The notes beneath the pieces were generated by a model that was given only the letters and a program-made list of their open reading frames with translations, searched no databases and was not told where the DNA came from. Of a stretch of DNA of 64,000 nt, positions 55,018-64,000 are shown piece after piece. This DNA comes from Bacteroidales bacterium UBA1754 (lineage in GTDB: Bacteria; Bacteroidota; Bacteroidia; Bacteroidales; Paludibacteraceae), in assembly GCA_002315615.1 (NCBI GenBank), contig DCHK01000008.1, forward strand, positions 7,824-71,823. Reading direction: 5' to 3'. Position 1 is the stretch's first letter. Each line of letters begins with the position of its first letter. A program made the position numbers and the translations under genes.

Positions 55018-56571
55018 ATGTACTCCTCTAAACAAAACATATTGCAACTTGTAGCGCTGATGCGTGAGTTTGAAATTCGCGACGTGGTGCTTTGTCCTGG
55101 TTCGCGAAACGCACCTTTGAGCAAAACTTTTGCTGCGTGCAATTTTTTTCATTGCCACGCCGTAACCGACGAGCGAAGTGCTGGATTTCAAGCAATAGGG
55201 ATGATAGAAGCAACCAACCGACCCGTAGCCATTTGTTGCACATCGGGCAGTGCGTTGCTCAATATTGCGCCGTCAGTAACCGAAGCGTATTATCAAAAGT
55301 TGCCTTTGCTCGTTATTTCGGCAGATAGACCTGCGGCTTGGATTGGACAAATGGACGGACAAACGATTGTTCAACCTGAAGCACTCAAAAATTTCTGCAC
55401 CAAAAGCATTGCGTTGCCCGAAATAAACTCCGACGAAGAAGAGTGGTTTTGCAACCGCCTTATAAACGAGGCTCTGCTGTGTTTAACGGGCGAGAGTGGT
55501 TGTGTACACATAAATATACCCATCAGCGAACCGCTTTTTGACTTCTCTGTACAAGAACTGCCAAAAGTCCGTAAAATCAATGCGAATATAAATCGTTCAA
55601 TATACAAATGGGAATCTTCGCAAAAGCCAATGATTATAGTTGGTCAAATGTTGCCAAACAACGATTTGGACGATGCTTTACGCTTTTTGGTTGAAGAAAA
55701 ACATTGCGTGGTTTTATGCGAACATTTAGCAAATGTAAATCTTGGCATTAGCAATTTTAACGAAATTGACCTTACGCCAGAACTTGTTCCAGATTTCCTT
55801 GTTACCATTGGCGGACACATTGTTTCAAAAAAATTGAAGCAGTTTTTGCGAAAAAACAAACCAAATACACATTGGCACATATCAAAAAATGGTGAAATAG
55901 CCGATACTTATCAGTGTTTGACTGACGTTCTTCGTTGTTCAGACATTGCCTCGTTGCTCATCTCGTTAGGCGAAATAGGAACAAAGGCAACCGCTGATTT
56001 TCAAAACAAATGGATAGAAGCATCGAAAAATGTGGTGAGTGTATCCAAAGATTATTCTGAAGAATATGCAGTGGCAAGTTTGCTAATGAAAATGCCGAGC
56101 GACTGTGCATTGCAGTTGGCAAACAGTAGTGCAGTACGTTTAGCGCTGAAGTACGCATTGCCGCAAAATGTGAAAGTGTTTTGCAATCGTGGCACAAACG
56201 GCATAGAAGGCTCACTTTCGGCAGCAGTGGGTTATGCAAACGCAAGTGGCGAAAAGACATTTCTCGTTATTGGCGATTTAAGTTTCTTTTATGATATTAA
56301 CTCGTTAATGTCGCTCTCGGAGAAATCAAATCTGCACATTTTATTACTGAATAATAATGGTGGTAAGATTTTTGAAAACCTTTTGCCTATGGATGACGAC
56401 ACACAAAAATATGTGGCTGCCAAAGGTGCAAATATTACTGCCGAGAAATGGGCAGAAACTATAGGATTAACATATATTTCGGCAGAAAACCAATCAGATT
56501 TTGATAAAAAAATAGACGAATTCATCAATTTAAAATCAAATGTATTACTTGAATTAAACTTTGTAAAATAA
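55018..56571 (+). CDS. menD: SEPHCHC synthase
   Basis: A thiamine-diphosphate enzyme that joins isochorismate and 2-oxoglutarate. 517 residues, slightly short of the usual 550. N-terminal VLCPGSRNAPLSKTF and ICCTSGSALLNIAPSVTEAYY, LLVISADRPA, and the ThDP motif region GTNGIEGSLSAAVGYA to LHILLLNNNGGKIFENL are typical. It follows menF and precedes menB by 45 nt in one operon, with short heptamer-repeat spacers between the genes. Confidence 0.95.
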   Translation: MYSSKQNILQLVALMREFEIRDVVLCPGSRNAPLSKTFAACNFFHCHAVTDERSAGFQAIGMIEATNRPVAICCTSGSALLNIAPSVTEAYYQKLPLLVISADRPAAWIGQMDGQTIVQPEALKNFCTKSIALPEINSDEEEWFCNRLINEALLCLTGESGCVHINIPISEPLFDFSVQELPKVRKINANINRSIYKWESSQKPMIIVGQMLPNNDLDDALRFLVEEKHCVVLCEHLANVNLGISNFNEIDLTPELVPDFLVTIGGHIVSKKLKQFLRKNKPNTHWHISKNGEIADTYQCLTDVLRCSDIASLLISLGEIGTKATADFQNKWIEASKNVVSVSKDYSEEYAVASLLMKMPSDCALQLANSSAVRLALKYALPQNVKVFCNRGTNGIEGSLSAAVGYANASGEKTFLVIGDLSFFYDINSLMSLSEKSNLHILLLNNNGGKIFENLLPMDDDTQKYVAAKGANITAEKWAETIGLTYISAENQSDFDKKIDEFINLKSNVLLELNFVK

Positions 56572-56616
56572 CCAAAATCAATGACTTTTAACTCTAAACT
56601 CTAAACTTTTAACTAT

Positions 56617-57432
56617 ATGCGAACTTGGGAAACAATAAAACAATACGAAGATATTTTGTTTGAATTTTACAACGGAATAGCAAAAATAACTATCAACCGA
56701 CCGAGATATAGAAATGCCTTTACGCCACAAACTACAATGGAACTCAGCGATGCTTTTTTGTATTGTCGTGAGTGCCAAGATGTGAATGTTGTTATCCTTA
56801 CAGGTGCTGGCGACAAAGCCTTTTGCAGTGGTGGCGATATGCACGTGAAAGGTCGTGGTGGATATGTGGGCAACGATGGTGTTCCACGTTTGAATATATT
56901 GGATGTTCAAAAGCAAATTCGCTCTTTGCCGAAACCTGTTATAGCAATGGTAAATGGTTATGCCATTGGTGGCGGACACGTTCTGCACGTGGTTTGCGAC
57001 CTTTCTATAGCATCTGAAAATGCAATTTTTGGTCAAACTGGTCCTAAAGTGGGCAGTTTCGATGCTGGTTTTGGTTCGTCATATTTGGCACGTGTGGTAG
57101 GACAGAAAAAAGCACGTGAAATTTGGTTTCTTTGCCGACAATATTCTGCACAAGAAGCGCTCGAAATGGGTTTGGTAAACAAAGTTGTTCCGTTCGACCA
57201 ACTCGAAGATGAATGCGTGGCTTGGGCTGAACAAATGATGCAACATAGTCCGTTGGCAATGCGAATGATAAAGGCGGGACTTAATGCCGAACTCGATGGA
57301 CAAGCGGGCATACAAGAATTGGCAGGTGATGCCACAATGCTTTATTATATGACAGATGAAGCACAAGAAGGTGGAAAAGCATTTCTCGAAAAACGCAAAC
57401 CCGATTTTAAAAAATATCCGAAATTTCCGTAA
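56617..57432 (+). CDS. menB: 1,4-dihydroxy-2-naphthoyl-CoA synthase
   Basis: A crotonase-fold ring-closure enzyme, 271 residues. [35 protein letters not shown], and [20 protein letters not shown] give the CoA and oxyanion-hole signature. [21 protein letters not shown] is specific to MenB. The C-terminal [16 protein letters not shown] is also standard. menB stands before menC in this operon although the reaction order is MenC before MenB. Confidence 0.96.
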   Translation: MRTWETIKQYEDILFEFYNGIAKITINRPRYRNAFTPQTTMELSDAFLYCRECQDVNVVILTGAGDKAFCSGGDMHVKGRGGYVGNDGVPRLNILDVQKQIRSLPKPVIAMVNGYAIGGGHVLHVVCDLSIASENAIFGQTGPKVGSFDAGFGSSYLARVVGQKKAREIWFLCRQYSAQEALEMGLVNKVVPFDQLEDECVAWAEQMMQHSPLAMRMIKAGLNAELDGQAGIQELAGDATMLYYMTDEAQEGGKAFLEKRKPDFKKYPKFP

Positions 57433-57485
57433 GAAAGAAATTTAATGATTTTTGCGATTGACTTAACACATTTTAACTTTTTTAA

Positions 57486-58541
57486 ATGTATAATCTAAAA
57501 TTTGTTCCATATACACTTCATTTCAAAAAACCAGCGGGAACTTCGCGTGGCATTTATACTACCCGAAAAGTTTGGTACGCTGTGCTTACTGATAACGATA
57601 ACCCCGAACACATTGGTGTAGGGGAGTGCGCACCATTGCCAAACCTTAGTTGCGACGATGTGCCAGAATACGAGTCTGTATTGCAACAACAAGCGGAACG
57701 CATAAACAATGGTGGCAGATTTTTTGATGCTTCATTGCAACAATTTCCGTCAATAATGTTCGGTTTGGAAACGGCATTTCTACATTACAATGTTGGTTCT
57801 GTTTGCTTTTTCAATAATAATTTTACCCAACAAAATGTCGGAATTCCAATCAACGGACTGATTTGGATGGGAGAAAAAGACGAAATGCTAAGTCAGATTA
57901 AGTCTAAAATATCAGCAGGATTCAAATGTATAAAACTTAAAATCGGTGCAATAAATTTTGAAGACGAATTGGCACTGATAAAATATATTCGTGATGAATT
58001 TTCACCTTCAGATATTGAAATTCGCGTAGATGCAAATGGCGCTTTTTCGCCCGAAAATGCACTCGAAAAATTGGAAAAACTCTCCAAATTCTCGCTTCAT
58101 TCTATTGAGCAACCAATCAAAGCAGGGCAGTGGGAACATATGGAACAATTGTGTGCTGAAAGTCCGCTCCCTATTGCGTTTGATGAAGAATTGATTGGTG
58201 CGAATAGTATAGAAGAAAAGATTAAATTACTTAATTCGCTCCGTCCGCAGTACATTGTACTGAAACCTTCGTTGCACGGTGGCATTCGAGGCACACAAGA
58301 GTGGATTGACGAGGCAAATAAACGAAATATCGGTTGGTGGATTACATCGGCATTAGAATCGAATGTAGGATTAAATGCAATTGCTCAATTTTGCTCTACT
58401 CAAAATCCAAAAATTCCACAAGGTCTTGGCACTGGATTGCTGTTTACCGACAACGTTGATTTTCCTTTGGAAATACGTGAAGATAAACTTTGGTTTAACG
58501 GCAAAACAAATGTTGATTTTTCATCAATAATAAACCAATAA
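57486..58541 (+). CDS. menC: o-succinylbenzoate synthase
   Basis: An enolase-superfamily dehydratase of 351 residues. The catalytic-lysine motif is IKLKIGAINFEDELAL and the metal site is RVDANGAFSPENA, then FDEELIG. A second catalytic lysine is in IVLKPSLHGG. It converts SHCHC to o-succinylbenzoate. The adenylating enzyme menE and prenyltransferase menA are not in the window. The gene ends the menaquinone run, before an intergenic promoter for aspS. Confidence 0.92.
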   Translation: MYNLKFVPYTLHFKKPAGTSRGIYTTRKVWYAVLTDNDNPEHIGVGECAPLPNLSCDDVPEYESVLQQQAERINNGGRFFDASLQQFPSIMFGLETAFLHYNVGSVCFFNNNFTQQNVGIPINGLIWMGEKDEMLSQIKSKISAGFKCIKLKIGAINFEDELALIKYIRDEFSPSDIEIRVDANGAFSPENALEKLEKLSKFSLHSIEQPIKAGQWEHMEQLCAESPLPIAFDEELIGANSIEEKIKLLNSLRPQYIVLKPSLHGGIRGTQEWIDEANKRNIGWWITSALESNVGLNAIAQFCSTQNPKIPQGLGTGLLFTDNVDFPLEIREDKLWFNGKTNVDFSSIINQ

Positions 58542-58612
58542 TTTTATTCAAAAAATCCTCAGTGGGAATATATTTTTAGATGATTTTTTAAGTTTGTTGC
58601 TTGTAAATTAGT

Positions 58613-58620
58613 TATCTTTG
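58613..58620 (+). promoter_or_regulatory. Promoter -7 box for aspS
   Basis: TATCTTTG matches TAnnTTTG, 22 nt before the aspS ATG. TTTG-like sequence occurs upstream but the spacing is not ideal. Confidence 0.6.
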
Positions 58621-58642
58621 TACTTGCTAAAAAAATATTGAA

Positions 58643-60397
58643 ATGTATAGAAGTTATACTTGTGGCGAGTTAAGACTCACCGACGCAGGAAAAAATGTGA
58701 CATTGGCTGGTTGGGTGCAACGTACACGCAAAATGGGCGGAATGACTTTTGTTGATTTGCGCGACCGTTACGGAATTACTCAACTTGTGTTCGACGAAAA
58801 CACAAATGCCGAACTTTGTGAACAAGCAAATAAACTTGGTCGCGAATTTGTAATTCAAATAAAAGGTACTGTAAACGAGCGTTATAGCAAAAATGCCAAT
58901 ATGCCAACTGGTGATATTGAAATTATTGTTTCGGAACTCAAAGTTCTTAACGCTTCGCTTGTACCACCTTTCACAATAGAAGACAATACCGATGGAGGTG
59001 ACGACCTTCGTATGAAATATCGCTACCTTGATTTGCGCCGTCAGTGCGTACGCCAAAATTTGGAACTTCGCCATAAAATGGCTTTCGAAGTACGTTCTTA
59101 CCTCGATAAACAAGGATTTTTGGAAGTTGAAACGCCTGTTCTTATCGGTTCTACACCCGAAGGTGCGCGCGACTTTGTTGTGCCATCGCGTATGAATCAA
59201 GGACAATTTTATGCTTTGCCTCAAAGTCCACAAACGCTTAAACAATTGTTGATGGTGGCTGGTTTCGATCGCTATTTTCAAATTGTAAAATGTTTCCGCG
59301 ATGAAGACCTTCGTGCCGACCGTCAGCCTGAGTTTACGCAAATAGACTGCGAAATGAGTTTTGTTGAGCAAGAAGACATTATCACTTTGTTTGAAGGTAT
59401 GGCAAAACATTTGTTCAAAACTATTCGCAATATCGAAATAAAAGAAGCATTTCCACGTATGACGTGGCACGATGCTATGAAATACTACGGAAGCGACAAA
59501 CCCGACCTTCGTTTCGAAATGAAATTCGTGGAGTTGATGGACATTTTGAAAGGTTATGGTTTCAGTGTGTTTGATGGAGCAGAGTATATTGGTGGTATTT
59601 GTGCCAAAGGTGCTGCGTCTTATACGCGTAAGCAAATCGACCAATTGACCGATTTCGTAAAACGTCCGCAAATTGGTGCAAAAGGTTTGGTTTATGCACG
59701 TGTAGAAGCCGACGGAACAGTAAAATCGAGCGTAGATAAATTCTATTCGCAAGAAGTATTGCAAAAAATGAAAGAAGCATTTGCTGCCGAAACAGGCGAT
59801 TTGATTCTTATACTTTGTGGCGACGATACAATGAAAACTCGCAAACAACTTTGCGAACTTCGTTTGGAAATGGCTCAACAACTCGGTTTGCGTGACAAAA
59901 ATAAATTCGCTTGCCTTTGGGTTGTAGATTTTCCAATGTACGAGTGGAGCGAAGAAGAAGGTCGCTTGATGGCAATGCACCATCCGTTTACAAGTCCTAA
60001 ACCCGAAGATGTACCTTTGCTCGATACCGACCCTGCATCAGTGCGTGCCAATGCCTACGATATGGTTATCAATGGCGTTGAAGTTGGTGGTGGTTCTATC
60101 CGTATTCACGATAGCGAGTTACAAGCAAAAATATTTAAAATTCTTGGTTTTACACCAGAAAAAGCAGAAGAGCAATTCGGTTTCTTGATGAACGCTTTTC
60201 AATATGGTGCGCCACCTCACGGAGGTTTGGCATACGGACTTGATCGCTGGGTAAGTCTTTTCGCAGGTTTAGACAGCATTCGCGATTGTATTGCGTTCCC
60301 GAAAAACAATTCTGGTCGTGATGTTATGCTCGATGCTCCTGGAAATTTGGCACAAGAGCAACTTGACGAACTCGGATTGAAAATTGTAGTGAAATAA
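58643..60397 (+). CDS. aspS: Aspartyl-tRNA synthetase
   Basis: A 584-residue class IIb synthetase in the bacterial form, with the insertion (GAD) domain. The N-terminal OB anticodon-binding domain holds [22 protein letters not shown]. Motif 2 is [20 protein letters not shown] near 215-235, and motif 3 is [18 protein letters not shown] near 530-548. YRYLDLRR (about 130-137) marks motif 1. It charges tRNA-Asp. It is its own transcription unit with a promoter upstream and a terminator after. Confidence 0.98.
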   Translation: MYRSYTCGELRLTDAGKNVTLAGWVQRTRKMGGMTFVDLRDRYGITQLVFDENTNAELCEQANKLGREFVIQIKGTVNERYSKNANMPTGDIEIIVSELKVLNASLVPPFTIEDNTDGGDDLRMKYRYLDLRRQCVRQNLELRHKMAFEVRSYLDKQGFLEVETPVLIGSTPEGARDFVVPSRMNQGQFYALPQSPQTLKQLLMVAGFDRYFQIVKCFRDEDLRADRQPEFTQIDCEMSFVEQEDIITLFEGMAKHLFKTIRNIEIKEAFPRMTWHDAMKYYGSDKPDLRFEMKFVELMDILKGYGFSVFDGAEYIGGICAKGAASYTRKQIDQLTDFVKRPQIGAKGLVYARVEADGTVKSSVDKFYSQEVLQKMKEAFAAETGDLILILCGDDTMKTRKQLCELRLEMAQQLGLRDKNKFACLWVVDFPMYEWSEEEGRLMAMHHPFTSPKPEDVPLLDTDPASVRANAYDMVINGVEVGGGSIRIHDSELQAKIFKILGFTPEKAEEQFGFLMNAFQYGAPPHGGLAYGLDRWVSLFAGLDSIRDCIAFPKNNSGRDVMLDAPGNLAQEQLDELGLKIVVK

Positions 60398-60416
60398 CAT
60401 ACTGAAATACAAGATG

Positions 60417-60451
60417 AAAAAGGCGGAATCAAAACGATTTCGCCTTTTTTG
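60417..60451 (+). terminator. Intrinsic terminator after aspS
   Basis: AAAAGGCGGAATC pairs with GATTTCGCCTTTTT through one G-U, loop of 5, then T-run. It ends the aspS transcript. Confidence 0.88.
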
Positions 60452-60462
60452 CATATATACAA

Positions 60463-60492
60463 AAAACGCTCCCAAAAAATGAGAGCGTTTTC
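60463..60492 (-). terminator. Terminator of the DUF5606 gene
   Basis: AAAACGCTC (60463-60471) pairs with GAGCGTTTT (60483-60491). Read on the - strand it is followed by T's. It faces the aspS terminator across a few bases. Confidence 0.8.
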
Positions 60493-60512
60493 ATAAATGA
60501 TATTACAGAAAT

Positions 60513-60917
60513 TTATTCTTCGCTTTTTTCGGCAACTTCATCATCTTGTTTCTTGAAATTTTTCATTCCACTTTCAATCAAAATGTTGTACCAAGAAAAA
60601 AGTTTTTTGATGTCTGATGCGTGTACACGTTCTTTGTCGTAAGTAGGAACGGCTTTTGCCAAGAAATCTTTTTCATCGGCTTTTTCCAATTTCTTACCAC
60701 CTTGTAATTTTTCTATTGCAGCCAAAACTTCGTACAACGAAAGTTCACCTTCTTCGGTGTAAATTGAAATATCGTGCAACGAAATCACTTTGTCGTGAGA
60801 GTAGGCTGGCGTTCTTTTCTTGTCAACAAGCGATTCTACAATCAGCATATTTTTACCTTGCGATACCAAAGAAAACAACCCCGAACGTCCTGTTATTGCT
60901 AAAATTCTTCTTAACAT
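60513..60917 (-). CDS. DUF5606 family protein
   Basis: A 134-residue cytoplasmic protein of the Bacteroidota family DUF5606. It begins MLRRILAITGRSGLFSLVSQG, continues with NMLIVESLVDKKRTPAYSHDK and LSLYEVLAAIEKLQGGKKL, then a lysine- and glutamate-rich end (ADEKDFLAKAVPTYDKERVH and ... EVAEKSEE). Function is unknown. The ATG at 60917 is preferred to an upstream frame extension because the -7 box lies in that extension. Confidence 0.85.
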   Translation of the reverse strand: MLRRILAITGRSGLFSLVSQGKNMLIVESLVDKKRTPAYSHDKVISLHDISIYTEEGELSLYEVLAAIEKLQGGKKLEKADEKDFLAKAVPTYDKERVHASDIKKLFSWYNILIESGMKNFKKQDDEVAEKSEE

Positions 60918-60950
60918 ATTATTTTTATTTAAGATTTTGAAATTTCTACA

Positions 60951-60958
60951 CAAAGATA
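60951..60958 (-). promoter_or_regulatory. Promoter -7 box for the DUF5606 gene
   Basis: On the - strand TATCTTTG matches TAnnTTTG, about 34 nt before the ATG at 60917. Confidence 0.6.
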
Positions 60959-61020
60959 ATTGATTTTGTTTTGAAACGAAAACATCGAACTCCAAATTTC
61001 CAATTTCAATTTTCCAATTC

Positions 61021-62823
61021 CTAACTCCTCACTCCTATTTTTTTAATAAGGTCTTCGCGTCCCATACGGCGCAAGTCGGCAATTATTTGATTGCGATATT
61101 CCTTTTGGTACCAAAAGAAAAATTTGCGTTGCCCAAGTTTTTCTTCTTTCGTTTTGGCAGTTCGTATGGGTTTCATCGTGTATGGGTCAAGCCCTGTGTA
61201 ATACATTTCAGTAGCTAATGTCATAGGCGTCGGTGTAAAATCTTGAATTTGTTCTAATTTGAAATTCAAGTTCTTCGTAATGGCTGCCAATTCTGCCATA
61301 TCGAGTGCCGTACAACCTGGGTGACTCGACATAAAATAAGGTATAAGTAATTGATTTTTATGCTCTTTCTCGTTTATTTCATCAAATATTTTTTTGAACT
61401 GATAAAACAATTCGAAACTTGGTTTGCGCATTGTTTGCAACACATTTTCGGAAGTGTGCTCTGGCGCAACTTTCAGTTTTCCCGAAACGTGATTTGCTAT
61501 CAGTTCGTGAATGTACTCGCGATTGATGCGGTTCACTTCTTCGTCATCAGTATGGTGCAAACACATATCGTAGCGCACACCACTGCCAATGAAAGTTTTC
61601 TTTATGTACGGCAGTTTATCTACTTTTTTGTACAAATCCAACAGCGGTTTATGACTGATATTCAAATTTTTACAAATATTTGGATGAACACACGTAATGC
61701 GACGACATTTTTTGCACAAATCCGTATTTTTGCCTTGCATTTTGTACATATTTGCCGAAGGTCCGCCCAAATCGCTCAAATAACCTTTGAAATCGGGTAA
61801 ATCTTTTATTTTTTCAATTTCTTTGAGAATAGATTCCTCCGAGCGCGAAATAATTTTTCGTCCTTGATGAATAGAAATTGTACAAAATGCACATCCGCCC
61901 ATACAACCACGATGAATATTGACAGAATGTTTTATCATTTCGTATGCGGGAATAGTTTTCCCTTTGTATTTCGGGTGGGGCAGTCGTGTGAAAGGCAATT
62001 CGTAAGTTGCATCGAGGTCGGCACCCGTCATTTCAAACGGTGGATTGACGATGATATTTTTGTCGAGATACTTTTGTACAAGTCTTGCAGAATTGCTACG
62101 TGTAGATTGCTCTTCTATGTTACGAAAATTTTCGGCATATAGTTTTTTGCTTTTCAAGCAATCTTCGTGACTATGCAAAACGATGTCTGCCCATTCGGTT
62201 TTTTCAACTTTCGAAGAAATGTACACGGTTTGACGAATGTCGGTAGGAATTTTGTTCGTTTGTTTGAATTTTTGTGCCAATTCTCGCAGAGGCAATTCGC
62301 CCATACCATAAATAAGCAAATCAGCATTGCTGTCGATAAGTATGCTCGGCATAAGTCGGTCGTCCCAATAATCATAATGCGTCAATCGTCTCAACGAGGC
62401 TTCAATTCCGCCTATCACGATAGGTACATCAGGATATAATTTCTTCAATATATTCGCGTACGTTATTGTTGTTCTGTCGGGTCGAAAACCAATTTTTCCG
62501 TCGGGCGAATAGGCATCGTCTGAACGAAGTCTTTTGTTGGCAGTGTAATGATTTACCATCGAGTCCATTGCACCTGCCGAAATTGCAAAAAACATACGTG
62601 GCTTGCCCATTTTTTTGAAATCTCGCAAGTCGTCACGCCAATTTGGTTGTGGTACAAGTGCCACTCTAAGTCCCTCGTTTTCAAGAATTCTACCTACTAC
62701 AGCGCCACCAAAAGAAGGGTGATCTACATACGCATCGCCCGAAAATAGAACGACATCAACTTCGTCCCATCCTCTGATTTCGAGTTCTTTTTTTGTGGTT
62801 GGTAACCAATCGGTAAGTTGCAT
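61021..62823 (-). CDS. YgiQ family radical SAM protein
   Basis: A 600-residue protein. The N-terminal cobalamin-binding-like domain is DVVLFSGDAYVDHPSFGGAVVG, and the radical SAM cluster motif is HRGCMGGCAFCTISIHQG, near residues 305-320, with the C-x3-C-x2-C cysteines. LSDLGGPSANMYKMQGKN and LLIPYFMSSHPGC are typical of YgiQ. A set of extra cysteines (CKKCRRITCVHPNICKNL) lies near 375-395. Enzymatic role is unknown. It starts 6 nt after the alanine racemase stop. Confidence 0.95.
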   Translation of the reverse strand: MQLTDWLPTTKKELEIRGWDEVDVVLFSGDAYVDHPSFGGAVVGRILENEGLRVALVPQPNWRDDLRDFKKMGKPRMFFAISAGAMDSMVNHYTANKRLRSDDAYSPDGKIGFRPDRTTITYANILKKLYPDVPIVIGGIEASLRRLTHYDYWDDRLMPSILIDSNADLLIYGMGELPLRELAQKFKQTNKIPTDIRQTVYISSKVEKTEWADIVLHSHEDCLKSKKLYAENFRNIEEQSTRSNSARLVQKYLDKNIIVNPPFEMTGADLDATYELPFTRLPHPKYKGKTIPAYEMIKHSVNIHRGCMGGCAFCTISIHQGRKIISRSEESILKEIEKIKDLPDFKGYLSDLGGPSANMYKMQGKNTDLCKKCRRITCVHPNICKNLNISHKPLLDLYKKVDKLPYIKKTFIGSGVRYDMCLHHTDDEEVNRINREYIHELIANHVSGKLKVAPEHTSENVLQTMRKPSFELFYQFKKIFDEINEKEHKNQLLIPYFMSSHPGCTALDMAELAAITKNLNFKLEQIQDFTPTPMTLATEMYYTGLDPYTMKPIRTAKTKEEKLGQRKFFFWYQKEYRNQIIADLRRMGREDLIKKIGVRS

Positions 62824-62829
62824 ATTTCT

Positions 62830-63999
62830 TTACTCTTGGTAATAAATTCGTTTTACTCGTTTAGAAATTCCAGTCAAAATTTCGTACGAAATTGTACCAA
62901 TACTTTCTGCCATTTTTTCAATAGACATATTGTCGCCAAAGATTTCTACAGAATCTCCAACTTTAGCATCAATGCCCGTGATGTCAATCATTGCACAGTC
63001 CATACAAACATTGCCAATGATTGGAGCAATTTTGCCGTTTATCATTACTTTTCCTATACCATTGCCAAGTTTTCGGTTTAGTCCGTCGGCGTAACCAACT
63101 GGAATTGTAGCAGTTTGCGAATTTCTTGTTAGTTTTCCCTTTCTGCTGTAACCTACAGTTTCGTCGGCAGGTACATTTTTTATTTGTAAAATAGTAGTTT
63201 TCAAACTGCAAACATTGCGCAATTTATGTCCGTTTGCACTCATTCCATAATGACCAATTCCAAGTCGTACCATATCAAACTGATATTCGGGGAAACGCTC
63301 AATGCCTGGCGAATTAAGTATATGACGAAGAATTTTATGGTCGAAAGCATCGGACAATTTATCGCTATATGCCTTGAACACAGATATTTGCTGACGTGTA
63401 AAATCATCAAATTGAGGATTATCTGCGCCAACCAAATGTGAAAAAATTGAACGAATTTTTACGCTGTTTTGCGATTTTATGAGCGTTATCAATTTGTCAA
63501 CTTCGTCGGGCATAAAGCCAAGTCGGTGCATTCCTGTATCTACTTTTATGTGAATAGGATAGTCTGTAATACCTTGTCGTTCTGCTTCTTCAATGAAACT
63601 TTCGAGCAACTCGAAAGAGTAAATTTCGGGTTCGAGATGGTGCTCAAAAAGCAATGAAAAACTATGTTTTTCGGGATTCATCACCAAAATAGGCATCGTA
63701 ATTCCTTCATTTCTTAGTTCGGCACCTTCGTCGGCAACGGCAACTGCCAAAAAATCGCATTTGTTTCGTTGCAAAGCGATAGAAACTTCGCTCGAACCGC
63801 TACCATACGCATTGGCTTTTACCATACTTACAATCTTGGTTTCGGGCTTCAAGTATGACCTGAAATAATTGAAATTTTCGATGAGCGCAGTCAAGTTTAC
63901 CTCAAGCGTTGTTTGGTGCAAGATAAACTCCAGCGAACGAGAAATGTTTTCAAATTGAAATTTTCTGGCACCTTTCAACAAAATCGCTTCGTTTTCAAA
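62830..63999 (-). CDS. alr: Alanine racemase domain, probably the C-terminal part of a MurF-Alr fusion (partial)
   Basis: The frame stays open to the right edge of the window, so the 5' part is missing. The visible N-terminal residues ENEAILLKGARKFQFE look like the end of MurF, after which HQTTLEVNLTALIENF begins an alanine racemase. The PLP lysine motif is VSMVKANAYGSG, and VRLGIGHYGMS and VGYADGLNRKLG follow. GNVCMDCAMIDITG is the C-terminal beta-domain. Alanine racemase gives D-alanine for peptidoglycan. MurF-Alr fusions are known in Bacteroidota. YgiQ follows in the same orientation. Confidence 0.85.
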   Translation of the reverse strand, partial: FENEAILLKGARKFQFENISRSLEFILHQTTLEVNLTALIENFNYFRSYLKPETKIVSMVKANAYGSGSSEVSIALQRNKCDFLAVAVADEGAELRNEGITMPILVMNPEKHSFSLLFEHHLEPEIYSFELLESFIEEAERQGITDYPIHIKVDTGMHRLGFMPDEVDKLITLIKSQNSVKIRSIFSHLVGADNPQFDDFTRQQISVFKAYSDKLSDAFDHKILRHILNSPGIERFPEYQFDMVRLGIGHYGMSANGHKLRNVCSLKTTILQIKNVPADETVGYSRKGKLTRNSQTATIPVGYADGLNRKLGNGIGKVMINGKIAPIIGNVCMDCAMIDITGIDAKVGDSVEIFGDNMSIEKMAESIGTISYEILTGISKRVKRIYYQE

Positions 64000-64000
64000 T

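Noticed and set aside
58670..59983. Long open frame (437 codons) on the - strand inside aspS
   Set aside because: aspS is a complete, highly conserved gene on the + strand. The antisense frame has no recognisable domain, no -7 box and an odd composition rich in F, H and T, as expected from the complement of a biased codon set.

Overview
The window is about 64 kb of low-G+C DNA (roughly 36-38% by eye) from a member of the Bacteroidota, most likely the order Bacteroidales. The reasons are gene content and signals: Bacteroidota-type -7 boxes (TAnnTTTG) in front of many genes, almost no Shine-Dalgarno sequences, a Wzi-type capsule protein, SufBCDSE, a menaquinone operon of men genes, a DUF5606 protein, an AAA/DUF4143 ATPase and what looks like a MurF-alanine racemase fusion. 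No tRNA, rRNA, CRISPR array, transposase or phage gene was seen. The species cannot be named from this sequence.

Region 1 (1-17.4 kb, + strand) is a surface polysaccharide (capsule or O-antigen) locus. It holds a glycosyltransferase cut by the window edge, a DUF354 GT-B-like protein, a nucleotidyltransferase-like protein, GDP-fucose genes (gmd, fcl, manC), a UDP-GlcNAc 2-epimerase, nagB, a NodB-like deacetylase, a FemAB/GNAT-like protein, an initiating sugar transferase, Wzi, and three genes resembling WbpE, WbpD and WbpB that would make a 2,3-diacetamido-uronic acid. A small four-helix-bundle (S23/IVS-like) gene flanked by an 18-nt inverted repeat lies between gmd and fcl.

Region 2 (17.4-29.2 kb, - strand) reads sufB, sufC, sufD, then a DNA methyltransferase and a restriction endonuclease, then sufS, sufE, a degenerate sugar epimerase, a MATE exporter and panB. 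The restriction-modification pair is clearly more A+T-rich and splits the suf genes without changing orientation.

Region 3 (29.3-45.7 kb, + strand) has coaX, an outer-membrane protein, a periplasmic TPR protein, lptC, a PpiD/SurA-type chaperone, yicC, an AlkD-like protein, a Fur-family regulator with purA, a membrane metallopeptidase, a large TPR protein, mfd and a PepSY-like secreted protein.

Region 4 (45.7-60.5 kb, + strand) begins with a promoter, a roughly 210-nt structured RNA segment and a strong terminator just before carB, which has no carA beside it. It continues with a DUF4143 ATPase behind a palindromic operator-like site, mutS2, the menaquinone cluster (thioesterase, menF, menD, menB, menC) and aspS.

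Region 5 (60.5-64 kb, - strand) has a DUF5606 protein, a YgiQ radical SAM protein and the alanine racemase part of a gene that runs off the end.

The most interesting items are the structured RNA before carB, the IVS-like element between gmd and fcl, the restriction-modification insertion in suf, the epimerase that has lost its YxxxK pair, two 40-bp-spaced palindromes at 2184-2241, and the spacer repeats (heptamer tandem repeats and a three-copy ATTGACC..AGGGAAA element).
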